Of a stretch of DNA of 64,000 bases, positions 9,428 through 15,611 are shown one piece after another. The DNA is from Lachnospiraceae bacterium. Its GTDB lineage: Bacteria; Bacillota; Clostridia; Lachnospirales; Lachnospiraceae. Within the stretch, counting starts at the first letter, position 1. Each line of letters starts with the position of its first letter. The notes under the pieces were generated by a model that saw only the letters and a list, made by a program, of their open reading frames with translations, made no database searches and had not been told where the DNA came from. The stretch spans positions 62,001-126,000 of the forward strand of contig JAGBNK010000008.1 in the NCBI GenBank assembly GCA_017634455.1, given 5' to 3'. Position numbers and translations under genes: made by a program.

Positions 9428-10285
9428 TTAGTTCTCATTAGTATTTAGAGAGTTATATATTTTAATCTCTACTCTTCTGTTCTTTGCTCTACCTTCTGCT
9501 GTATCATTTTTTGCTATAGGATCATATTCTCCTCTACCAGATGATTTAACATGGTCAGCACCAATATTGGAATTCTCTCTGATATATCTGGCAACATTCA
9601 ATGCTCTATATATAGAGAACTCTTCATTGGTAGCATATAATTCACCTTCACCAGGTGGCACATTATCACTATGACCTTCTACTTCCACCAGGTTATTAGT
9701 GTAATTATTTACAACCACACACAGCTTCTTCATAAGTGGAAGAGCTTCGTCTCTAATAGTAACTTCACCAGCATTAAATAGCATAGCTCCGTTTAGATTA
9801 ATCATTACATAATTCTCAGTGAAATTAACTTCAATCTGGTCAGTGACTCCCATGGATTCAAGCATCTCACCGATTTGTTCAGCCATCTGCTCGCTTTCTT
9901 TCAAGCCAGCCTGTTTCATGGCTTCTGCTGCTTGTTCTTCTGTCACTTCCTCAGTAGGTTCTTCAGGACTAGTTCCTGTATAATCTCCAGTATTTTGTGA
10001 CTGATCCTGGTATGCAGATGATGCATTAAAATATACATCAAACATTTCCAAAGCACTGATTCCGGAAGAAATCAATTCGCCATCACCAACAGACGATCCA
10101 CCTGCTGGCAAAATGGAAAAACTGCTCTGAAAAGATGAAATAATCATCTCAAACTTCTCAGCATCTACTGTAGACATTGAGAAAAGTAATACGAAGAAGC
10201 AAAGTAACAGATTCATCAAATCACTAAAGGTGGCCATCCAGGCCGGAGATCCCGCTGGTGCTTCTTCCTGCTTTTTCTTAGCCAT
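9428..10285 (-). CDS. motB: MotB, stator subunit with peptidoglycan-binding domain
   Basis: MotB (285 residues) has one membrane helix near the N-terminus (about 17-40) containing the ion-binding Asp in ATFSDLMNLLLCFFVLLFS. An acidic linker with a run of Thr, Glu and Pro (about 85-115) leads to a C-terminal OmpA-like domain with VEVEGHSDNVPP and GRAKNRRVEIKI. MotA5B2 stators anchor to peptidoglycan and drive rotation. It is 2 bp from motA. Confidence 0.95.
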   Translation of the reverse strand: MAKKKQEEAPAGSPAWMATFSDLMNLLLCFFVLLFSMSTVDAEKFEMIISSFQSSFSILPAGGSSVGDGELISSGISALEMFDVYFNASSAYQDQSQNTGDYTGTSPEEPTEEVTEEQAAEAMKQAGLKESEQMAEQIGEMLESMGVTDQIEVNFTENYVMINLNGAMLFNAGEVTIRDEALPLMKKLCVVVNNYTNNLVEVEGHSDNVPPGEGELYATNEEFSIYRALNVARYIRENSNIGADHVKSSGRGEYDPIAKNDTAEGRAKNRRVEIKIYNSLNTNEN

Positions 10286-10287
10286 TA

Positions 10288-11082
10288 TTACTCACCTCCG
10301 CCTTCTTCACCGCCTGCAGCAGCTCTATCACTAGGTGACAGGAATGACTTCAATTTCTCTTCAATTACACGCGGATTCTCACCAGCCTGAATCGAAAGAA
10401 GTCCTTCTATTGTAATTTCTTTCATCATGATTTCCAATGCGTTGTTTCGCTGCAACTTAGCAGATGTAGGTCCAGCCAACCAGTTGGCAATCAATGAACC
10501 GTACAAGGTCGTCAACAAAGCAACCGCCATATTCGGTCCAATAGACGAAGCATCATCAAGCTTTTTTAACATATTAACAAGCCCGCAAAGAGTACCAATC
10601 ATACCCCAAGCAGGCCCCATTTCAGCCCATTTATCCCAGAATTTAATAATAACTGAATGTCTAGCTTCAATATTAGTCAACTCTGTTTCCAGAATTCCTC
10701 TAACCAAATCCGGGTCAGTACCATCGACTACAAGGCCGATACCTTTTTTCATAAACTCATCTTCCATATCATGAGTAGCTTCTTCCAAAGCAAGCAATCC
10801 TTCTTTTCTGGAAATGTTAGATAAGTTAATAATATTGGTAATAGTCTCTGTAGGATTGCCTACAGAAGGTTCTTTTATTGAAAGAGTAATACTCTTCAAT
10901 CCATTTATAAAGTCTGGCAACTTATTAGATCCAAGTACACTGGTTAGCGAGCCGAAAATTGTAATAATAACAGATGGTACATCAATAAAGTTAGTGATAG
11001 CTGAAGGACCACCAGAAGAAACAATACCAAATATAAGCATTGCAAAACCACCAACCAAGCCGATTAACGATGCTAAATCCAA
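10288..11082 (-). CDS. motA: MotA, stator ion-channel subunit
   Basis: MotA (264 residues) has four membrane helices and the conserved cytosolic and helix-3 region MGPAWGMIGTLCGLVNMLKKL. The start is a TTG at 11082 with GGGTGGTG eight to twelve bases upstream; no better ATG precedes it. The gene is the first flagellar gene after the peptide cassette. It has its own plausible promoter (11156-11184) and a leader hairpin, so it probably no longer depends only on read-through from flgE. Confidence 0.95.
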   Translation of the reverse strand: MDLASLIGLVGGFAMLIFGIVSSGGPSAITNFIDVPSVIITIFGSLTSVLGSNKLPDFINGLKSITLSIKEPSVGNPTETITNIINLSNISRKEGLLALEEATHDMEDEFMKKGIGLVVDGTDPDLVRGILETELTNIEARHSVIIKFWDKWAEMGPAWGMIGTLCGLVNMLKKLDDASSIGPNMAVALLTTLYGSLIANWLAGPTSAKLQRNNALEIMMKEITIEGLLSIQAGENPRVIEEKLKSFLSPSDRAAAGGEEGGGE

Positions 11083-11117
11083 ACTTTTTCACCACCCTTT
11101 TATAATTTAATAGAATT

Positions 11118-11147
11118 GTATATCATTATTATCACGCAATGATATAC
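11118..11147 (-). promoter_or_regulatory. Perfect 10-bp inverted repeat in the motA leader
   Basis: GTATATCATT (11118-11127) and AATGATATAC (11138-11147) are exact reverse complements around a 10-base spacer. The repeat lies just downstream of the predicted motA -10 box and upstream of its ribosome-binding site. No U-run follows on the minus strand, so it is not a simple terminator. It could be an operator or an mRNA hairpin. The role is inference. Confidence 0.45.
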
Positions 11148-11155
11148 CTAGAAAT

Positions 11156-11184
11156 ATCTTACTAGATTTTATAATAAATGTCTA
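11156..11184 (-). promoter_or_regulatory. Probable sigma-A promoter for motA and downstream flagellar genes
   Basis: On the minus strand, TAGACA (11179-11184) and TAAGAT (11156-11161) are separated by 17 bases. The first matches TTGACA at five of six positions and the second matches TATAAT at four of six. It lies in the 215-bp gap between the ABC exporter gene and motA. No coding sequence was seen in that gap. Confidence 0.45.
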
Positions 11185-11297
11185 CATTTTTAATCGTCTT
11201 TTCATACTAAAAATAGTCATATAACCACTGTCATAACACAAAATATAGTATATATATCAAGTTCAAACGCATTCTAAACATTGCTTCTTTTATATCG

Positions 11298-12953
11298 CTA
11301 CTCTATAACATCTATTTTCCCTTGCTTCAAATAATATTTTTTATTAATATAATCCACCAACTCTAACCTATGTGAAATAAGAATAACAATTTTCCCTTCT
11401 AGATATTTATTAATATTTCGCCATATTTTAGCCTCTGTCTCTTTATCTAACGCAGATAAAGGTTCATCCAAAATAATAACATCTGATTTTTTAATTAAAG
11501 TTCTTGCCAAACACAATCTTTGTCGTTGTCCACCAGAAATATCCGTACCTTTACCGCATATAACAGTATCATACGCCAATGGCTGTTCCATAATCCAATC
11601 ATCTATTTCAACAGCATTGCAAATCTCACGTACTATTTCTAATTCCACATCCGCCCCTAGTAATAGATTATCCTTAATTGATGCATCATATAAATAACAT
11701 TCCTGCGTCATCACGCTCATCCTTTTTTCAACCATTTCATATGTATATTGCCCATAAAAAGAATTGTTAATATACACTTTTCCTTTATCAGCCTGCCACA
11801 AACCTAATATAAGTCGTACTAACGTTGTTTTACCTGAACCTGATGGGGCAATAATCGCATTCACACCTTTATTAAGAACTATGTTTGTATCATCAAATAT
11901 CATCCTTTCCTCATAAAAGAATGATATATTCTCCATTCGTATTTCATATATCGGTTCAAGAATAGGTTCATGGAAAACATCAGTTGGTTTTTCCCCAAGA
12001 AAAGACATTATTCTATTAGCAGATATAAAAACATCCTGTATTTCTCCTCTCATGCGAGCAACCTCAAGAACAGGTGCTAACAACAAAGAAAAATATGAAT
12101 TATAAACTATCAATTCACTAATTACTATTTTATTGCAATAAACAGCTATTCCTCCTATCAACCACACCAAAATCTCCATAAACGAAGATATCATTTCAAT
12201 AAATCCCGTATTTATTGAAATATCAATAACCGTCTTAACCTCATTATTAATACATTCATCAAGTTTATAGCTATATTCTTTCTTACAATAATTAATTCCA
12301 CCACTACATTTTAGCAACAGAATATTAGATAAAATTTTTTGAAAAAAATCTACAATAATAACATTAGAATCTACTTGTTTTTTATAATCATCCTTTATTT
12401 TACAATCATATTTATGTTGGACAACATTAGTTATAATAAGCAATAAGACTCCACCCAATGCAATAATTGGTGATTTAATAAAAAAATACAATATAATAAA
12501 TGCACCAGATATTAATTCACAGAAAAATTCCATCCATTCAAGTGATGCAAAAAAAGTCAATTTATCTGCATCTTCCATTAATAAGGTCATCATGTTACCG
12601 CTACTATTATCCATAAACATTTCCCCATCATATACCCAAATCTTATCAATAATACTTAGCTGGATTTTAGAATAAATATCTTTCTTTAAGATAATATTAG
12701 TTTTCGAAGTAAAAATTTTGAGCAACAATGTAGCAAATGAAAGCAACAACAGCATGATAATATATGCTATAAACTCCCGCATACTTCTCTTAGTTTGGAT
12801 TACATCAATAATCATCTTTACAAATAATGGTGAAATCATTATCACAACTGTCTTTATTGCCACTAACACAAACTGAAGCAAAATCTGTTTTTCCCATTTA
12901 ATCAAAAATTTATAAATAGAAATATTTTTCTTTACAATATCTATTAGCATCAT
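11298..12953 (-). CDS. ABC exporter (fused membrane and ATPase domains) of a peptide cassette
   Basis: This 551-residue half-transporter has about six membrane helices in residues 20-300 and an ATPase domain with Walker A APSGSGKTT (369-376 region), signature DISGGQRQR (471-479), Walker B VIILDE (492-497) and the H-loop His528. It resembles MsbA/NisT-type peptide exporters. It has no N-terminal C39 peptidase domain, so any leader removal must come from elsewhere, plausibly the adjacent subtilase. Its ATG overlaps the subtilase stop (TGATG), so the two are coupled. It is inferred to export the modified 50-residue peptide and/or give immunity. Confidence 0.85.
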   Translation of the reverse strand: MMLIDIVKKNISIYKFLIKWEKQILLQFVLVAIKTVVIMISPLFVKMIIDVIQTKRSMREFIAYIIMLLLLSFATLLLKIFTSKTNIILKKDIYSKIQLSIIDKIWVYDGEMFMDNSSGNMMTLLMEDADKLTFFASLEWMEFFCELISGAFIILYFFIKSPIIALGGVLLLIITNVVQHKYDCKIKDDYKKQVDSNVIIVDFFQKILSNILLLKCSGGINYCKKEYSYKLDECINNEVKTVIDISINTGFIEMISSFMEILVWLIGGIAVYCNKIVISELIVYNSYFSLLLAPVLEVARMRGEIQDVFISANRIMSFLGEKPTDVFHEPILEPIYEIRMENISFFYEERMIFDDTNIVLNKGVNAIIAPSGSGKTTLVRLILGLWQADKGKVYINNSFYGQYTYEMVEKRMSVMTQECYLYDASIKDNLLLGADVELEIVREICNAVEIDDWIMEQPLAYDTVICGKGTDISGGQRQRLCLARTLIKKSDVIILDEPLSALDKETEAKIWRNINKYLEGKIVILISHRLELVDYINKKYYLKQGKIDVIE

Positions 12954-13591
12954 CAGATCCCCCTAAAAATAACTTCAAAAGAATCAAAAATCTTTTCAAC
13001 GCAACACATACCTACACACTTAGAATAATATGCTGAAACACGTGGGGCAGCACTACTATTCCCATCGAATCTAATGTATTCTCCATTAGTTTTTGGAACC
13101 CAATTATCCTTCCCAAAGAAAATAGCACGTTCTTTATAATGAACCATTAATCGAATCGGAAATTTTATTTTTTTCACAGCCAACACATGCTTCAAACACG
13201 CCGGATAACCTTTTTTTTGTTTCCCATTCATTTCCGAAGCTATAACTAAAATATTCTTTTTATATAATTTATTTATTATTTCTTGTGTATACTCAATAAT
13301 CTCATCATCATCAGTATCAAAAGCTCCACTTATACTAATTATAGAAATATCATCTCTATCAGCTATTCGTTCTAACACATTGACCATGCTAAACAAAGAA
13401 CATTTATTATTATCATCATAAATTTTATAAACTGTCACAAATCCTTTTGGATTAACCAAAAAGAATTCACTTACGCATGCTGTTCCATGTCCATTTTCAT
13501 CACGATAATCTGCATCACTGATTTCTATATTTTTATCATTAAACTCTATATATTTTAAATCAATACCACTATCTATAATTGCTGTTTTCAT
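12953..13591 (-). CDS. Compact cytosolic S8 (subtilisin-family) protease
   Basis: Only 212 residues long, yet it keeps the subtilase triad: Asp7 in AIIDSGID, His35 in ENGHGTAC, and Ser179 in GNSSAAP, which replaces the usual GTSMAxP. Asn122 probably forms the oxyanion hole. It has no signal peptide and no pro-domain, so it should act inside the cell. Some radical-SAM Cys-containing peptide clusters of clostridia carry such a protease, and leader cleavage is the likely job here (inference). Its ATG overlaps the stop of a 9-codon ORF inside an upstream terminator, and it has no Shine-Dalgarno directly in front. Confidence 0.8.
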   Translation of the reverse strand: MKTAIIDSGIDLKYIEFNDKNIEISDADYRDENGHGTACVSEFFLVNPKGFVTVYKIYDDNNKCSLFSMVNVLERIADRDDISIISISGAFDTDDDEIIEYTQEIINKLYKKNILVIASEMNGKQKKGYPACLKHVLAVKKIKFPIRLMVHYKERAIFFGKDNWVPKTNGEYIRFDGNSSAAPRVSAYYSKCVGMCCVEKIFDSFEVIFRGI

Positions 13592-13617
13592 AAAAAAACA
13601 AGGGCAGATAGTATCAT
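13588..13617 (-). CDS. Nine-codon ORF inside the terminator, overlapping the protease start
   Basis: AGGAGG ends eight bases before an ATG at 13617 that opens a frame encoding MILSALVFL and ends in TGA. The stop overlaps the S8 protease start as ATGA. The ORF spans the distal stem and the U-run of the intrinsic terminator. It may couple translation to the protease or let a ribosome oppose the hairpin. A nine-codon ORF can arise by chance, so the call is tentative. Confidence 0.35.
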   Translation of the reverse strand: MILSALVFL

Positions 13618-13625
13618 CTGCCCTT
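13592..13625 (-). terminator. Intrinsic terminator between precursor peptide and protease genes
   Basis: On the minus strand a perfect 10-bp stem, AAGGGCAGAT with ATCTGCCCTT, and a 6-base loop are followed by GTTTTTTT. It lies immediately after the peptide gene. A partial terminator here would make peptide mRNA more abundant than mRNA for the protease and exporter, as is common in peptide clusters. If the hairpin forms in read-through mRNA, it would place the upstream AGGAGG eight bases from the protease ATG. Confidence 0.85.
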
Positions 13626-13635
13626 CCTCCTAAAA

Positions 13636-13788
13636 TTAATTATTTGCTTTTTTTGTTCTCAAGCACTTAACTCTATTATACCAAGCAGAATTACCAACAT
13701 AGTATATTACACGTGTACATTTAGATGAATCCCACTGGCCCTGTACAATTGTTGTGTTAAGCTTACGAGAAATTCTTTTCTTTTCCAT
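13636..13788 (-). CDS. Putative RiPP precursor peptide (50 residues)
   Basis: A 50-codon ORF starts with ATG at 13788 behind a strong AGGAGG site (GGAGGAATGAGATT) and ends with TAA at 13636. The N-terminal part (MEKKRISRKLNTTIVQ) looks like a short basic leader. The C-terminal part holds W19, Cys24, Y29, Y30, W36, Y37, N38 and Cys42 (including YYVGNSAWYNRVKC) and a basic tail. It lies between a radical-SAM/SPASM gene and an S8 protease/ABC exporter pair, the classical setting of a RiPP precursor. I recognise no known family. WYN fits the aromatic-X-Asn pattern cross-linked in triceptides, and the two Cys could form a disulfide or thioether; both are inference. Confidence 0.75.
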   Translation of the reverse strand: MEKKRISRKLNTTIVQGQWDSSKCTRVIYYVGNSAWYNRVKCLRTKKANN

Positions 13789-13840
13789 AATCTCATTCCT
13801 CCTTTCTCAAATATTGATATATTTAAAGTAGAATATATCC

Positions 13841-15043
13841 TCAATCAGTAACTCCCCATATTTCAAACATCAGTTTTTTCTTCTTTTGCTTGCACTTTTC
13901 TTCTATCTGTTTTGAATCATTTTTTATGTTATTAAAATCACTTAAACAAGACCAGCAAAAAACATTTACCGGGCAGTCTTCACAAATAGTTCCTTTAAAA
14001 CTAATAACATTTTCTACATTTTCGGAATAAAATGTTTTTCCATTATGATAAGATATTTCCATCCCATTCTCTTGAAACAAATTGCATGGATAAATATTTC
14101 CATAAGGATCAAATGTAGCCATTTTCCTCGAAGCCATACCGCAAGATGATAAATTAGCAACTTCATAATTATCATAAACATCTGCTATTTCAAGTTTATT
14201 TTCATGAACATAATTATCAAATATACTTTTAAGAGAAATATAGTTTTCACTCGCTCTTCCCATATATGACAATGGTCTAACCTGGCAACCCACTTCTAGT
14301 TCATCACAAAGCTTTTGAAACTGTTCTTCACAATCAATTGAATTAGGTAAAATAGCCGATAACGATATATTTTCGAATCCTTTTTCTTTAAGTTTAACTA
14401 CAGTTTGTATAACCTTTTCAAATACTCCATGGCCTCTAATAAAATCAGTAAGTATTTTATCTCCACCATCTAAACTAATTGATATAGAATCATACACACC
14501 TGTAATCCAGCCAATTACCTCATCATCCAGTAGTGTCCCATTAGTTAACAACAGCAATTTGCAATTTAACTTTTCTTTCAAATAACATGAAATTTTTTTA
14601 AAATCTTTTTTCAGAACTGGTTCTCCCCCTGTAACTGTAACTTCTTCTATTTCTCGATTTGTTGACAATTCATCAATAATATCTAGCCAATAATCCACTT
14701 GTTTTTCATACCTTACTTTTGAATTATTTGCATCCATACAACAATGAATACAATTCAGATTACATCCATTTGTTAATGAAAGAGAAACAGAATTCACAAT
14801 TCTTTCTTCTTCATTATCAACCAGCAATTTAATTTTTATCATATTTGATATTACTGATTGTAAATATTCTTTATCTTCCTTTTCATAAAGTTCTAAAAAA
14901 GCATCTTTATTTAACGATTTAGCATAATTACAAATTATCTTATGTACTTCATCCGATATTATTATCCATGCATTCAAATCTCTATTAGCAATAAGGAAAT
15001 CATTATTGTATCTTAGCAACACATTATTTTTATTCCACTTCAT
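13841..15043 (-). CDS. Radical SAM/SPASM peptide-modifying enzyme
   Basis: About 400 residues from the ATG at 15043, which has GGGAG seven bases upstream. An in-frame ATG at 15121 adds 26 residues but lacks a ribosome site and lies inside the predicted promoter. The order is an N-terminal winged-helix-like region (about 1-85, candidate leader-binding domain), the radical SAM motif CxxxCxxC (CNLNCIHC, Cys94/98/101), the GGEP motif (TVTGGEPVL), and a C-terminal SPASM domain with Cys...GNIYPC, then CEDCPVNVFCWSC and a later Cys. Such enzymes install C-C or thioether links in ribosomal peptides. The adjacent 50-residue peptide is the presumed substrate. Confidence 0.88.
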   Translation of the reverse strand: MKWNKNNVLLRYNNDFLIANRDLNAWIIISDEVHKIICNYAKSLNKDAFLELYEKEDKEYLQSVISNMIKIKLLVDNEEERIVNSVSLSLTNGCNLNCIHCCMDANNSKVRYEKQVDYWLDIIDELSTNREIEEVTVTGGEPVLKKDFKKISCYLKEKLNCKLLLLTNGTLLDDEVIGWITGVYDSISISLDGGDKILTDFIRGHGVFEKVIQTVVKLKEKGFENISLSAILPNSIDCEEQFQKLCDELEVGCQVRPLSYMGRASENYISLKSIFDNYVHENKLEIADVYDNYEVANLSSCGMASRKMATFDPYGNIYPCNLFQENGMEISYHNGKTFYSENVENVISFKGTICEDCPVNVFCWSCLSDFNNIKNDSKQIEEKCKQKKKKLMFEIWGVTD

Positions 15044-15109
15044 CCTAATTCTCCCAATGTCTTTTAAACATATATTATTCCATAATAATCTCCATAAAAA
15101 CCCGCTATA

Positions 15110-15138
15110 TGTATAATTCATATGAATTATTGTTCCAA
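15110..15138 (-). promoter_or_regulatory. Promoter of the radical SAM/peptide operon with internal operator palindrome
   Basis: On the minus strand TTGGAA (15133-15138) and TATACA (15110-15115) are 17 bases apart. The spacer is almost wholly an 18-bp perfect palindrome, ATAATTCATATGAATTAT (15113-15130). A repressor bound there would block RNA polymerase. The XRE protein encoded just upstream is the natural candidate. No experiment supports this; the palindrome itself is certain. Confidence 0.55.
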
Positions 15139-15143
15139 AAAAA

Positions 15144-15186
15144 ATCTTTGATGTATTTGTATTAACAATCCAAATACATCAAAGAT
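15144..15186 (-). terminator. Terminator after the XRE regulator gene
   Basis: A perfect 16-bp inverted repeat (15144-15159 and 15171-15186, arms based on TCTTTGATGTATTTG) with an 11-base loop is followed on the minus strand by eight T's. It begins a few bases after the stop of the regulator gene and separates it from the radical SAM gene. The arms are AT-rich, so it could also serve as an extra operator. Confidence 0.65.
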
Positions 15187-15192
15187 AACGTG

Positions 15193-15480
15193 TTACTTTT
15201 CATGATTTTTATTACATATATCGTATATTTCATTCAGCATACGAACAACCTCATCCGCTTCTTTTTTATGAACATCATCACCAAATAATATCCAATCAGC
15301 AGAAACAGACAACTCATTCGAAAACTTATATAAAATATCAACCGAAAAAGATTTCTTGCCACTTTCAATTTCGTAAATAAACTTAGCAGAAACATCTATT
15401 TGCTCAGCTAACTGTTCCCTCGTCAAATGCTTCTCTTCTCTAACCTCCCTAATTCTAACTCCAATATTCTCGTCTATCAA
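15193..15480 (-). CDS. XRE-family HTH regulator of the peptide cassette
   Basis: The product is about 95 residues if translation starts at the TTG (15480), which is eight bases after GGAGG; an ATG at 15495 would put that GGAGG inside the gene and lacks a good site. Residues 5-62 form a helix-turn-helix of the XRE type (IREVREEKHLTREQLAEQ ... AKFIYEIESGKKSFSVDILY). The remaining 30 residues are acidic/helical, perhaps for dimerisation. It is transcribed from its own promoter, ends in a terminator, and precedes a palindromic site in the next promoter, so it probably represses the cassette. Confidence 0.8.
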   Translation of the reverse strand: MIDENIGVRIREVREEKHLTREQLAEQIDVSAKFIYEIESGKKSFSVDILYKFSNELSVSADWILFGDDVHKKEADEVVRMLNEIYDICNKNHEK

Positions 15481-15509
15481 AACTAGCACCTCCATTCTCC
15501 CTCTACAAA

Positions 15510-15538
15510 AGTATATAAATTATCTAAAAAATATTCAA
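15510..15538 (-). promoter_or_regulatory. Sigma-A-type promoter of the XRE gene
   Basis: On the minus strand TTGAAT (15533-15538) and TATACT (15510-15515) are separated by exactly 17 bases. The start point would fall about 20-25 bases before the TTG start codon, leaving room for the GGAGG. The promoter lies directly downstream of the flgE terminator, so the cassette begins as a separate transcription unit. Confidence 0.6.
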
Positions 15539-15563
15539 GATACAAAATAATACTTTATATAAT

Positions 15564-15592
15564 GAAAAATAGCCCCACCGCAAAAGTGGGGC
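15564..15592 (-). terminator. Intrinsic terminator after flgE
   Basis: On the minus strand GCCCCAC and GTGGGGC form a GC-rich 7-bp stem with a 7-base loop (TTTTGCG), followed by TATTTTTC. It begins about 20 bases after the flgE stop. It separates the proximal flagellar genes (flgB to flgE) from the cassette and from motA onward. Confidence 0.8.
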
Positions 15593-15611
15593 CATCAATA
15601 TTTTAGTTAAT

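Noticed and set aside
15044-15121. Extended start of the radical SAM gene at 15121
   Set aside because: No Shine-Dalgarno precedes it and it overlaps the predicted promoter and palindrome. The ATG at 15043 has GGGAG at the proper distance.
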